Below are positions 15,774-24,101 of a stretch of 53,259 nt of DNA, piece after piece. The stretch covers positions 1 through 53,259 of the forward strand of contig NZ_JACARO010000098.1 in NCBI RefSeq assembly GCF_013386585.1, written 5' to 3'. The notes below the pieces were generated by a model, which was given only the letters and a program-made list of their open reading frames with translations, did no database searches and was not told the origin of the DNA. This DNA is from Pseudomonas sp. P7548 (lineage in GTDB: Bacteria; Pseudomonadota; Gammaproteobacteria; Pseudomonadales; Pseudomonadaceae). Numbering within the stretch: position 1 is the first letter of the stretch; every line of letters begins with the position of its first letter. The translations under genes were made by a program, and so were the position numbers.

Positions 15774-17024
15774 ATGAGCATTCTCCACCCGCGCCAGTTC
15801 GTGCTGGCGACCGCTGTCGCGTGCGTTACCCTACCCGTCGTCGCCGAAGAACACGGCTTTCTCGAAGACGCCAGCGCCAACCTCAACCTGCGCAATTTCT
15901 TCTTCAACCGCAATTACACCAACCCGACCAAGGCCCAGGGCGGCGCGCAGGAGTGGACGCAGAGTTTCATCCTCGACGCCAAGTCCGGCTTCACCCAGCG
16001 CACCGTGGGTTTCGGCGTGGACGTGCTCGGCTTGTACTCGCTCAAGCTCGACGGCGGGCGCGGCACGGGCGGTACGCAGTTGCTGCCGCTGGACCACGAC
16101 GGTCGGCCCGCCGATGAGTTCGGGCGCCTGGGCGTGGCGTTCAAGGCGCGCATTTCCAAGACCGAAGTGAAGGTCGGCGAGTGGATGCCGGTGCTGCCGA
16201 TCCTGCGCTCCGACGATGGCCGCTCCCTGCCGCAAACCCTGCGCGGCGGGCAGATCACCTCGAAGGAAATCAGCGGCCTGACGCTGTACGGCGGCCAGTT
16301 CCGCGCCAACAGCCCGCGTGACGACAGCAGCATGAGCGATATGTCGATGTTCGGTAAAACCGCCTTCACCTCCGACCGCTTCAACTTCCAGGGCCTGGAA
16401 TACGCGTTCAACGACAAACGCACCCAGGTCGGCCTGTGGAATGCCCAGCTCAAGGACATCTACAGCCAGCAATACCTCAACCTGACCCACAGCCAACCCG
16501 TGGGCGACTGGACCCTGGGCGCCAACCTCGGCTTCTTCTACGGCAAGGACGACGGCAGCGCCCGCGCCGGGGAACTGGACAACAAGACCTGGTCCGGCCT
16601 GTTCTCGGCGCGCTACGGTGGCAACACCTTCTACGTCGGCCTGCAACGACTCACCGGCAACAGCGCCTGGATGCGCGTCAACGGCACCAGCGGCGGCACC
16701 CTGGCCAACGACAGCTACAACGCCAGCTACGACAATGCCCAGGAAAAATCCTGGCAAGTGCGCCACGACTTCAACTTCGTCACCCTCGGCGTGCCGGGGC
16801 TGACCCTGATGAACCGCTACATCAGCGGCAGCAACGTACACACCGGCACCGTCACCGATGGCAAGGAATGGGGCCGCGAGAGTGAACTGGGTTACACCGT
16901 GCAAAGCGGGCCACTGCGCGACCTCAACGTACGCTGGCGCAATTCGAGCATGCGCCGCGACTACAGCAACAATGAGTTCGATGAAAACCGGTTGATCGTC
17001 AGTTACCCGATCAGTTTGCTGTGA
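15774..17024 (+). CDS. OprD-family outer-membrane porin
   Basis: A 416-residue porin. A signal peptide (MSILHPRQFVLATAVACVTL, likely cut after VVA near residue 25) precedes the family-typical GFLEDASANLNLRNFFFNR. The body alternates aromatic/polar strands, with GEWMPVLPILRSDDGRSLPQ, the conserved OprD plug and strand region. The C terminus (NRLIVSYPISLL) suits outer-membrane assembly. OprD proteins are 18-stranded channels for basic amino acids, peptides or aromatic carboxylates; the exact substrate cannot be read from the sequence. The upstream in-frame ATG at 15702 would put a charged extension before the signal peptide, so 15774 is chosen. It stands alone. Confidence 0.9.
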   Translation: MSILHPRQFVLATAVACVTLPVVAEEHGFLEDASANLNLRNFFFNRNYTNPTKAQGGAQEWTQSFILDAKSGFTQRTVGFGVDVLGLYSLKLDGGRGTGGTQLLPLDHDGRPADEFGRLGVAFKARISKTEVKVGEWMPVLPILRSDDGRSLPQTLRGGQITSKEISGLTLYGGQFRANSPRDDSSMSDMSMFGKTAFTSDRFNFQGLEYAFNDKRTQVGLWNAQLKDIYSQQYLNLTHSQPVGDWTLGANLGFFYGKDDGSARAGELDNKTWSGLFSARYGGNTFYVGLQRLTGNSAWMRVNGTSGGTLANDSYNASYDNAQEKSWQVRHDFNFVTLGVPGLTLMNRYISGSNVHTGTVTDGKEWGRESELGYTVQSGPLRDLNVRWRNSSMRRDYSNNEFDENRLIVSYPISLL

Positions 17025-17082
17025 ACCGGCGGGTATCGAACGATCGCACCGCATCTTTGATACCCATATACGCGCCCTTTCG

Positions 17083-17128
17083 GATAGGTACAACGGAGAA
17101 CTCTTAAGAGATTGCTGTAGTACCTATC
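17083..17128. promoter_or_regulatory. Concentric dyad between oprD and the effector gene
   Basis: GATAGGTAC at 17083-17091 and GTACCTATC at 17120-17128 form a perfect 9-bp inverted repeat. The palindrome CTCTTAAGAG (17101-17110) lies exactly in the middle, with 9 bases on each side; both dyads share the centre 17105.5. It may be a two-tier operator or a cruciform/terminator for oprD; there is no T run. Confidence 0.5.
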
Positions 17129-17141
17129 GTCAAGGGTAGAG

Positions 17142-17170
17142 GGAACTGTCACCTGCAAAATATCCACTGA
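17142..17170 (+). promoter_or_regulatory. hrp-box-like promoter (HrpL/RspL ECF sigma factor)
   Basis: GGAACT at 17142-17147, a 16-base spacer, then CCACTGA at 17164-17170. This fits the hrp-box consensus GGAAC(C/T)-N15-17-CCACNNA recognised by the type III secretion sigma factor HrpL in Pseudomonas. It lies 68 bases before the start codon of the metallopeptidase gene, a normal distance for a regulated effector. The window does not contain hrpL itself. Confidence 0.7.
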
Positions 17171-17238
17171 TAGGCATCCTGGCCGCCGCATGCGCTGGCT
17201 AGGACAAACAACAAACGATAACAACAGGTGGCCTCCCG

Positions 17239-18762
17239 ATGAACTCAATCACTCAACAACAACCTCAATTGACACCCCCACCGCCGTCAGCCCCATCCAC
17301 GGATACTGCAGCGTCTAAACACCCCTTCGACAATCCCCACATACGCCCAAAGACACAGGTATTGCTGGATGACGGTAATCTGCGAGCCAGCCGCAAGACC
17401 CTCGAATACGCTGAAGACCCGAAAAAACCTGTAGTCATGGGAAACACGCTGATACTTGAAACGGGTGACGCTTCGGACAATATTCATGTCAGTCAACGTC
17501 CAGATGGGCAACTGAGCGTCAATGTGAATGGCCGGGTTTACACCTTCGCCCCGTCTGACGGCGCCCCTGATTCTTCGTCCCAGAATCAGCCAAAGCCTTT
17601 CTTCAATCTTCAGATCAAATCCGGAGGCGGCAACGACAATATAACGATTGACCCCAATGTCACCACTGAAGTGAAAATCGACGCAGGCGATGGCGATGAC
17701 ACCGTTCAAGCCGGAGGCGGAACCACTGAAGTTTATGGAGGCCGCGGCAACGACCACATTCGACTTGGCAGCGGCGCGGGTTATGCCGAAGGCAACGAGG
17801 GTGATGACACCATGATTGCCGGCACCGGGCCTTCGGTTATGTACGGCAACAAAGGCAAGGATCGTATGTATGCCGGCTCCGGCCCTTCCGATAAGACAAC
17901 TCATCTGGATGGCGGTGAAGACGACGACCAATTGCACGGGGGCGATGGCACTGCAGTACTGAACGGTGGCCTCGGAAACGACGTACTGGTCCCTTATGAC
18001 AACAACATTGTCTACACAGGAAAGGGGCGCGACACTGTGTGGGCCAACTTCCGAAAAGCGCGCATCTATGCCACCGACGGAGATCGCCTGATCAATGCCG
18101 GACAATCGACCGTCACAACAGTCAATCCGAACGACGCAGGTCGCAAAGCTTTCAACATCAAGGGTTCGGACGCGTTCAAGCAACGGGTTGAAGACGACTT
18201 GGAACTACTCCGAGCCTCGCCCGCCGGGAAAAAAATGCTTGAGGCTATGGATAAGGCGGCCGAGCGCAATGGAGCGCCGGTCAATATTCAGCAGGACGAT
18301 AAGTACGCCACTACTTACACATTCTCAAATACCGAGCTGGATGCACTGAACGAAGAGGAACGGGCGGACATCAAACGGAGCGACCCAAGGAAGGGGGCTA
18401 TCAAGGATGGTAAGCCGGGGTCCGTGGCGAACAGCGCTACGATCTACTTTAACCCGACCCATATCGAACAAAGTACCCAGAACACGTCGCCTATTATCCA
18501 GTTCTACCATGAGATGGTGCATGCCTGGAACGGTGCTAACGGAACATTCCTGCCAGGTTTAAGTGCCCCGCCAGCCGACAACCCCAGCCGCTTAGGCCCA
18601 GCCAACGCCGAACTGCAGGCCATAGGTCTACCGACTGAAACAGCGCCCTTCGACTTCGATAACGACCCCTCTACGCCGCCCACCACAACCAATCCAGAGC
18701 CGTTCACCGAGAATACGTTGAATAAGGAAATGGGCAGGACAATACGAACAGGGTATAGCTGA
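17239..18762 (+). CDS. Candidate type III effector: RTX-like repeats plus M91-type metallopeptidase
   Basis: A 507-residue protein. Residues 1-45 are Gln/Pro/Ser/Thr-rich, with Ile at position 4, no Cys, and no acidic residue before Asp22, the pattern of Pseudomonas type III export signals. Residues 129-268 carry about eight glycine-aspartate repeats (SGGGNDNITI, GDGDDTVQAG, GGRGNDHIRL, GGLGNDVLV) like Ca-binding RTX nonapeptides. The C-terminal third holds the zinc motif HEMVHAW (His424, Glu425, His428), and Glu458 in NAELQAIGLP is a plausible third ligand. This resembles peptidase family M91, known from effectors such as NleD and HopH1. An hrp-box-like promoter precedes it and AGGTGG is its RBS. 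The codon use is less GC-rich than its neighbours. Host target unknown; a non-effector role is possible. Confidence 0.72.
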   Translation: MNSITQQQPQLTPPPPSAPSTDTAASKHPFDNPHIRPKTQVLLDDGNLRASRKTLEYAEDPKKPVVMGNTLILETGDASDNIHVSQRPDGQLSVNVNGRVYTFAPSDGAPDSSSQNQPKPFFNLQIKSGGGNDNITIDPNVTTEVKIDAGDGDDTVQAGGGTTEVYGGRGNDHIRLGSGAGYAEGNEGDDTMIAGTGPSVMYGNKGKDRMYAGSGPSDKTTHLDGGEDDDQLHGGDGTAVLNGGLGNDVLVPYDNNIVYTGKGRDTVWANFRKARIYATDGDRLINAGQSTVTTVNPNDAGRKAFNIKGSDAFKQRVEDDLELLRASPAGKKMLEAMDKAAERNGAPVNIQQDDKYATTYTFSNTELDALNEEERADIKRSDPRKGAIKDGKPGSVANSATIYFNPTHIEQSTQNTSPIIQFYHEMVHAWNGANGTFLPGLSAPPADNPSRLGPANAELQAIGLPTETAPFDFDNDPSTPPTTTNPEPFTENTLNKEMGRTIRTGYS

Positions 18763-18917
18763 CCTATTGAGGCGGGTTGGCATACCAGCCCGTCATCCTC
18801 ACGCCTGCACTGTATTTTCGGTAATGCCTGGCACTCTCATGCTGTATCGTGCACACGCCCTTCGCCCGGCACAGGGATCTCAACGACACGGATGACCACC
18901 TCTTAGCCCAGGCTGCC

Positions 18918-19802
18918 ATGAACTACCTCATTGTCATTCTGTCGATGCTGCTCAGCGGCTGCATCGGCGCGCCCATCGCCCTGACGCCGCAGACCGAGCA
19001 ACGCCTGCAAGCCCAGGCACCGATCCGTTTCCTGCTGACTTTCGATGACGGCCCCAGCGCGTCGGGCTACAACAACCCGAGCCGCTCGGTGGTGGCTGAC
19101 CTGGCGAACAACCCGATACTGCCGGGCATCAAGGCGGTGTTTTTCCTGCAGACCGAAGCCTCACGCTCCGGTGGCAGCTCGCGCGGTCACAAGACCATGG
19201 AGCGTGAATACGCCGCTGGGCACATCCTGGCCTTCCACACGGCGACGGCGTTTCACACCAATCACCGTTGGCTGAATGATGCCGAGCTGGAAAGCACCCT
19301 CACCCAGGGTGCGGCGGACATTGCCGCGATCACTGGCAGCCCGCCCAATCTGGTGCGCCCGCCCTTCTGGAACTACGACAAGCGCACCTTCGCCGCCTAC
19401 CAACGCCACGGCATGCACGTGCTGCTGACCGACCTGAGCGCCAACGATGGCAAGATCTGGGGCTTCAATGGCAGCCCGCGTCGCCGCGCCAACCTGTACC
19501 GGCAATTGTCAGTGTTGCGTGAGCACATTGCCTTGGGTGAGCTGCCGACGGTGGACGGGGTGATCCCGGTGGTGGTGACGTTCCACGACATCAATCGCTA
19601 CACCGCACGGCATATGCAGGAATACCTGCAGATCCTGCTGGACAGCGCGCGGATCAATGGCATGAAGACGGCGGCCGAGCCGTTCTATACCGACACGGCC
19701 CAGCTTCAGCGAGCGGCGCTGGCGCGCACGGTCAAGGACGTGAATGAGCCGGTGCACCTGCCCGGCGTGTGGAATTGGGTGTGGGATGCCGATACCCGCT
19801 GA
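18918..19802 (+). CDS. Polysaccharide deacetylase-family lipoprotein
   Basis: A 294-residue protein with a lipoprotein leader (MNYLIVILSMLLSGC, Cys near residue 15). The NodB-type catalytic pieces are present: LLTFDDGPSASG (Asp pair), HILAFHTATAFHTNHRWL supplying metal-binding His residues, VRPPFWNYD, and VVVTFHDINR. These de-N-acetylate or hydrolyse polysaccharide or peptidoglycan GlcNAc units in the periplasm. The ATG at 18918 is chosen because it places the hydrophobic leader at the N terminus; an in-frame ATG 69 bases earlier adds a charged extension. It follows the effector by 155 bases with no clear promoter seen. The substrate is unknown. Confidence 0.82.
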   Translation: MNYLIVILSMLLSGCIGAPIALTPQTEQRLQAQAPIRFLLTFDDGPSASGYNNPSRSVVADLANNPILPGIKAVFFLQTEASRSGGSSRGHKTMEREYAAGHILAFHTATAFHTNHRWLNDAELESTLTQGAADIAAITGSPPNLVRPPFWNYDKRTFAAYQRHGMHVLLTDLSANDGKIWGFNGSPRRRANLYRQLSVLREHIALGELPTVDGVIPVVVTFHDINRYTARHMQEYLQILLDSARINGMKTAAEPFYTDTAQLQRAALARTVKDVNEPVHLPGVWNWVWDADTR

Positions 19803-19826
19803 CCCCACGGTTAAATGAGCTTTTCT

Positions 19827-19912
19827 GTGGGAGCTGGCTTGCCTGCGATGCAAGCACCTCGGTCTGTCAGGCAGACCAGGGTGATCCTATCGCAGGCAAG
19901 CCAGCTCCCACA
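19827..19912. repeat. REPIN
   Basis: TGTGGGAGCTGGCTTGCCTG at 19827 and its inverted copy ending at 19912, with a spacer of about 35 bases. It sits between the convergent deacetylase and pcaC genes. Confidence 0.9.
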
Positions 19913-19930
19913 GGTTGACCGCATTTCAAT

Positions 19931-20326
19931 TCAGGCTTCGCGGGACTCTACGCCCAGCTCATCCCACACCGACTCGGCCAGGTGAAACGTCGCGTTCGCC
20001 GCCGGAATCCCGCAGTAGATCGCGCTCTGCATCAGCACTTCCTTGATCTCAGCGCGGGTCACGCCGTTGCTCGCGGCGGCGCGCAGGTGCAGCTTGAGTT
20101 CTTCGTTGCGGTTCATGCCGATCAGCATGGCGATGGTGATCAGGCTGCGGGTGTGCCGCGGCAAGCCGGGGCGGGTCCAGATGTCGCCCCAGGCGTGGCG
20201 GGTGATCATTGCCTGGAACTCGCTGTTGAACTCGGTCAGGGCATTGAGGCTGCGGTCGACATGGGCATCGCCCAGCACTTCGCGGCGCACTTGCAGGCCC
20301 TCGGCATAACGTTGTTTCTCGTCCAA
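19931..20326 (-). CDS. pcaC: 4-Carboxymuconolactone decarboxylase
   Basis: A 131-residue protein of the carboxymuconolactone decarboxylase family. It starts MDEKQRYAEGLQVRREVLG and contains the conserved core TRHAWGDIWTRPGL, SLITIAMLIGMNR and HLRAAASNGVTRAEIKEVLMQ, ending with YCGIPAANATFHLA. It decarboxylates 4-carboxymuconolactone to 3-oxoadipate enol-lactone in the cytoplasm, step 3 of protocatechuate degradation. It is the last gene of the pca cluster; a REPIN separates it from pcaD, so mRNA processing or stabilisation there is possible. Confidence 0.95.
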   Translation of the reverse strand: MDEKQRYAEGLQVRREVLGDAHVDRSLNALTEFNSEFQAMITRHAWGDIWTRPGLPRHTRSLITIAMLIGMNRNEELKLHLRAAASNGVTRAEIKEVLMQSAIYCGIPAANATFHLAESVWDELGVESREA

Positions 20327-20349
20327 AAAAAGTACTCCTCTACACCTGT

Positions 20350-20434
20350 AGTGAGCGGGCTTGCCCCGCGCCGCGGTGTGCCAGGCACTTCAAATCAACC
20401 TGATACACCGCCGCGCGGGGCAAGCCCGCTCACT
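20350..20434. repeat. REPIN, class GTGAGCGGGCTTGCCCCGCG
   Basis: AGTGAGCGGGCTTGCCCCGC at 20350 and its exact inverted copy ending at 20434, 21 bp each. The head GTGAGCGGG differs from the TGTGGGAGC class. It lies inside the pca operon between pcaD and pcaC, where it could slow or protect the transcript. Confidence 0.88.
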
Positions 20435-20437
20435 CCA

Positions 20438-21229
20438 TTATTGGGCTGACAGAAATGCCAGGACGCGCGTGCTGAACGCGGCGCCGGCCTGGACGTTGGA
20501 CAGGTGCGCCGCAGGGAACTCGGCGTACTCGGCGCCTCGCACATGGGCCTGGATAAAGTGACTGCCGGCAGGCGGTGTGACGGCATCTTCAGTGCCGGCA
20601 ATCACCAGGGTCGGCACCTGGATCGACGCCAGTTGCTCACGGAAATCCGCATCCCGCACCGCCGCACAGTTCGCGGCGTAGCCCTCAGGCGAAGTGGCCG
20701 CCAGCATGTCGGTGATCTGCTTGGCCTGGTCCGGATTGGCCGCCGCAAAATCAGCGGTAAACCAGCGCGCAATCGATGCATCACGCAGGGCGACCATGGC
20801 CGCCGCGCCATCGCGCAGTACCATTTCAATGCGTGGGTTCCACACTTCGGGCGTGCCGATCTTGGCGGCGGTGTTGCACACCACCAGGCGGTTCAAGCGA
20901 TCGCCCGCGTTAATCCCCAGCCATTGGCCAATCAAACCGCCCATGGACAGGCCGCAAAAATGCGCACGCTGAATATCCAGCGCATCCAGCAGCGCGATCA
21001 CGTCGTGCCCCAGTTGCTCGATGCTGTAAGGGCCTTCGGTGACCAGGGATTTACCGTGGCCACGGGTATCAAAACGCAGCACACGGAAATGCTCGGTGAA
21101 GGCCGGAATCTGGATGTCCCACATATGCAGATCAGTGCCCAGGGAGTTGGACAGCACCAACACCGGTGCCCCCTCAGGGCCGTCCAGTTGGTAATGCAGT
21201 TCGCCCTCGGCGAGTTGTACAAAGGCCAC
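20438..21229 (-). CDS. pcaD: 3-Oxoadipate enol-lactonase
   Basis: A 263-residue alpha/beta hydrolase. The nucleophile elbow is GLSMGG (Ser), the oxyanion region is SNSLGTDLHMWDIQIPA, and the acid and base are carried by GTEDAVTP and AAHLSNVQ. It hydrolyses 3-oxoadipate enol-lactone to 3-oxoadipate. The start is a GTG at 21229, supported by GAGGAG six bases upstream; an in-frame ATG at 21247 would overlap the end of pcaB and lacks an RBS. Its product is the substrate of PcaIJ, encoded further up the cluster. Confidence 0.92.
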   Translation of the reverse strand: MAFVQLAEGELHYQLDGPEGAPVLVLSNSLGTDLHMWDIQIPAFTEHFRVLRFDTRGHGKSLVTEGPYSIEQLGHDVIALLDALDIQRAHFCGLSMGGLIGQWLGINAGDRLNRLVVCNTAAKIGTPEVWNPRIEMVLRDGAAAMVALRDASIARWFTADFAAANPDQAKQITDMLAATSPEGYAANCAAVRDADFREQLASIQVPTLVIAGTEDAVTPPAGSHFIQAHVRGAEYAEFPAAHLSNVQAGAAFSTRVLAFLSAQ

Positions 21230-21239
21230 GGTGGTCTCC

Positions 21240-22595
21240 TCAAGCAAAGTGTTCGGTCACGGCGCGGGTGACCCAGGTACGGGCCTGGCCCAGGTAGTGG
21301 GCCGGGTCGAGCAGGCGGTCGAGTTCGTCTACGGACAGTTCGGCGGTGATCTGTGCTTCGTCCGCCAGCACCGCCCGCAAATGACGACCTTCGGCGACGG
21401 CACGCTTGCAGCACTGCTCCAGCAAGTGGTGCGCGGTTTCCCGGCCCAGGCGCTGGGCGAGCACGATGCTGACGGCTTCGGCCAGCACCAGGCCCTGGGT
21501 CAGGTCGAGGTTTTTGCCCATGCGCTCAGCGTCAACTTCCAGCCCTTCGCTCACCAGCAGCGCCTGTTGCAACGCACCGGAGACCAAGAGGCAAATCTGC
21601 GGCAGGGTGTCCCATTCGGCATGCCACAGGCCCAGGCTGCGCTCGTGCTCCTGGGGCATGGCGCTGAACATCGTCGACACCAGCCCCGGCACACGGGTGG
21701 CGGCGCTGATCAGCACAGCGGCGCCCACCGGGTTACGTTTGTGCGGCATGGTCGACGAACCGCCCTTGCCCGGCGCAGAAGGCTCAAACACCTCGGCCGC
21801 TTCGGTCTGCATCAGCAGGCTGATATCGCGGCCCAGTTTGCCGAGGCTGCCGGCAATCAGCCCGAGCACGCTGGCGAATTCCACCAGGCGATCACGCTGG
21901 GTGTGCCAGGGCTGCTCGGGCAAGCTCAGTTGCAGGTGGGCGGCCAAGTCCTCGGCCACGGGCATCGCCTGTTCCCCCAGCGCCGCCAACGTGCCGGACG
22001 CGCCGCCAAATTGCAGCACCAGCAGGCGCGGTTTCAATTGGGCAAGACGCTGCCGACTGCGAGTCACCGCCCCCAGCCACCCGGCGATTTTCATCCCCAG
22101 GGTGACGGGCGTTGCGTGCTGCAACCAGGTGCGCCCCGCCAATGGCACGTCGGCATAACGCTGAGCCTGGGCCGCCAGGATGTCGCCCAGGCACGCCAGG
22201 TCGGTTTCGATCAGAGCCACGGCCTGACGCAGTTGCAGCACCAGGCCGGTGTCCATCACGTCCTGGCTGGTAGCGCCCAGGTGCACATAGCGCTCGGCGC
22301 CGGCATCTTCACTGGCGATCAACTTGCCCAGCGCCTTCACCAGCGGAATTGCCGAGTTGCCCGCCGTGGCAATCGCCACACCCAAGGCATCCACGTCGTA
22401 CAACGAAGCCAGGCACGCCTGGGCAATCGGTGCGACGGCGGCCTGGGGAATCACCCCCACCTGGGCCTCGGCCCGGGCCAGCGCCGCTTCAAAATCCAGC
22501 ATGCCCTGCAAGCGTCCCCGGTCGCAGAACACCTCGGCCATGCTGCCCGCCGTGAAGTAAGCGTCGAACAATTGATTGCTCGTGCGCACAGTCAT
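21240..22595 (-). CDS. pcaB: 3-Carboxy-cis,cis-muconate cycloisomerase
   Basis: A 451-residue member of the fumarase/aspartase superfamily. The signature loop is GKGGSSTMPHKRNPVGAAVL, with GATSQDVMDTGLVLQLR and GRTWLQHATPVTLG as the other conserved blocks. It lactonises 3-carboxymuconate to 4-carboxymuconolactone, step 2 of the protocatechuate branch. The pcaB stop precedes the GTG of pcaD by 10 bases, and its start lies 10 bases after the pcaT stop, so pcaTBDC is one transcription unit. Confidence 0.95.
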   Translation of the reverse strand: MTVRTSNQLFDAYFTAGSMAEVFCDRGRLQGMLDFEAALARAEAQVGVIPQAAVAPIAQACLASLYDVDALGVAIATAGNSAIPLVKALGKLIASEDAGAERYVHLGATSQDVMDTGLVLQLRQAVALIETDLACLGDILAAQAQRYADVPLAGRTWLQHATPVTLGMKIAGWLGAVTRSRQRLAQLKPRLLVLQFGGASGTLAALGEQAMPVAEDLAAHLQLSLPEQPWHTQRDRLVEFASVLGLIAGSLGKLGRDISLLMQTEAAEVFEPSAPGKGGSSTMPHKRNPVGAAVLISAATRVPGLVSTMFSAMPQEHERSLGLWHAEWDTLPQICLLVSGALQQALLVSEGLEVDAERMGKNLDLTQGLVLAEAVSIVLAQRLGRETAHHLLEQCCKRAVAEGRHLRAVLADEAQITAELSVDELDRLLDPAHYLGQARTWVTRAVTEHFA

Positions 22596-22605
22596 AACGC
22601 GTCCC

Positions 22606-23901
22606 TTACAAATCGTGGTGCAGGTACTCCGCCTGCTTCGGCAGGCGCAGGCTGAACAGGAAGGCCACCGCCATCATGCCGGTGACGTACCAGTAGAAGG
22701 TGTTTTCCATGCCCATGGATTTGAGGCCCAGGGCCACGTATTCCGCCGAACCACCGAAGATCGCGTTGGCCACCGCGTAGGCCAGGCCCACACCCAGGGC
22801 ACGCACGTGCGGCGGGAACATCTCGGCTTTCACCAGGCCGCTGATGGAGGTGTAGAAACTCACGATGGCCAGGGCCAGGGAGATCAACACAAACGCCAGG
22901 ATCGGGCTGGTGACGGTTTTCAGGGTCAGCAGGATCGGCACGGTGCACAGGGTGCCGAGGGCGCCGAACCAGAGCATGGAGTTACGACGGCCGATCTTGT
23001 CCGAGAGCATGCCGAACAGCGGCTGCATGCACATGTACACGAACAGCGCGCCGGTCATGATGTAGCTGGCGGTCTTGGCGTGCATGCCGGCGGTGTTCAC
23101 CAGGTACTTCTGCATGTACGTGGTAAAGGTGTAGAAAATCAGCGAACCGCCAGCGGTGTAGCCCAGCACGGTGATGAACGCCGCTTTGTGGTTACGGAAC
23201 AGCGCCGCCATGCTGCCGGCGTCTTTGTCTTGGCGCGTTTCCTTGCTGGTGGTTTCCTTGAGGGTACGACGCAGCAGCAGGGAAATCACCGCCGCAATGG
23301 CGCCGATCACGAACGGAATCCGCCAGCCCCAGGCGCGCAACTCTTCCTCGGTGAGGATTTGTTGCAGGATCACCACCACCAGCACCGCCAGCAGTTGCCC
23401 ACCGATCAGGGTCACGTACTGGAACGAGGCGAAGAAGCCGCGCTGGCCCTTGAGCGCGACTTCACTCATATAGGTCGCGGTGGTGCCGTATTCACCCCCC
23501 ACCGACAGGCCTTGGAACAGGCGCGCCACCAGCAGCAAGGCCGGGGCCCAGGCGCCAATGTCTTTGTAGGTCGGCAGGAAGGCGATGACCAGGGAACCGG
23601 CGCACATCATCAGCACCGAGATCATCATCGAGTTCTTACGCCCGTGCTTGTCGGCTACCCGGCCAAACAACCAGCCGCCGATGGGGCGCATCAGGAAGCC
23701 GGCGGCGAACACACCGGCGGTGTTGAGCAGCTGCACCGTCGGGTCATCCGAGGGGAAAAACGCCGGGGCGAAATAGATGGCGCAGAAGGCGTAGACGTAG
23801 AAGTCGAACCATTCGACAAGGTTGCCGGAGGAAGCACCGACAATCGCAAAAATCCGTTTGCTGCGTTCTTCTCCGGTGTAGTGACTCGTTGTTGTTGTCA
23901 T
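22606..23901 (-). CDS. pcaT: MFS dicarboxylate transporter PcaT
   Basis: A 431-residue metabolite:H+ symporter with 12 helices, of the KgtP/ProP/PcaT branch. GASSGNLVEWFDFYVYAF is the typical first helix, GRVADKHGRKNSMMISV is motif A, and ARLFQGLSVGGEYGTTATYM is the family signature between helices 4 and 5. PcaT imports beta-ketoadipate-type dicarboxylates; alpha-ketoglutarate is the alternative. It heads the pcaTBDC segment, with a promoter-like element 24-51 bases ahead of its start. Confidence 0.9.
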   Translation of the reverse strand: MTTTTSHYTGEERSKRIFAIVGASSGNLVEWFDFYVYAFCAIYFAPAFFPSDDPTVQLLNTAGVFAAGFLMRPIGGWLFGRVADKHGRKNSMMISVLMMCAGSLVIAFLPTYKDIGAWAPALLLVARLFQGLSVGGEYGTTATYMSEVALKGQRGFFASFQYVTLIGGQLLAVLVVVILQQILTEEELRAWGWRIPFVIGAIAAVISLLLRRTLKETTSKETRQDKDAGSMAALFRNHKAAFITVLGYTAGGSLIFYTFTTYMQKYLVNTAGMHAKTASYIMTGALFVYMCMQPLFGMLSDKIGRRNSMLWFGALGTLCTVPILLTLKTVTSPILAFVLISLALAIVSFYTSISGLVKAEMFPPHVRALGVGLAYAVANAIFGGSAEYVALGLKSMGMENTFYWYVTGMMAVAFLFSLRLPKQAEYLHHDL

Positions 23902-23924
23902 GTTTTTTTCACTCAGTGGGAACG

Positions 23925-23952
23925 GTTATAGCCTAGACATACTTTGCAACAA
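23925..23952 (-). promoter_or_regulatory. Candidate pcaT promoter
   Basis: Read on the minus strand: TTGTTG (23947-23952), a 16-base spacer, TATAAC (23925-23930). The start codon is 24 bases on. It would allow pcaTBDC to be transcribed apart from pcaHG. No PcaR motif (CGATWATCG) is nearby. Confidence 0.45.
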
Positions 23953-24001
23953 CCATGTTCCGCAAGAAGACTTTTGGATAGGAGTTGCCTGAGCGGGCCT
24001 C

Positions 24002-24086
24002 ATCGCCGGCAAGCCGGCTCCCACAGTTGACTGCATTCCAGAGTTGGAACTCGATCAAATGTGGGAGCTGGCTTGCCTGCGATAGC
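24002..24086. repeat. Two REP copies in outward arrangement
   Basis: CGCCGGCAAGCCGGCTCCCA at about 24004-24023 and TGTGGGAGCTGGCTTGCCTG starting at 24060. The pair is inverted relative to a normal REPIN: heads face inward, tails outward. Located between pcaG and pcaT. Confidence 0.8.
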
Positions 24087-24101
24087 GTCCTCAAGGCCAT
24101 C

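Noticed and set aside
18827..18842. TGGCAC-N5-TGCT resembling a sigma-54 promoter before the deacetylase gene
   Set aside because: The GG and GC elements are 9 bases apart, not the required 10, and no enhancer-binding site or regulator is nearby.
20350..20434. Operon-ending terminator between pcaD and pcaC
   Set aside because: The hairpin has no T run and matches REP structure exactly, so it is listed as a REPIN.
21231..22655. Plus-strand open frame opposite pcaB
   Set aside because: Antisense of a strongly conserved enzyme gene.
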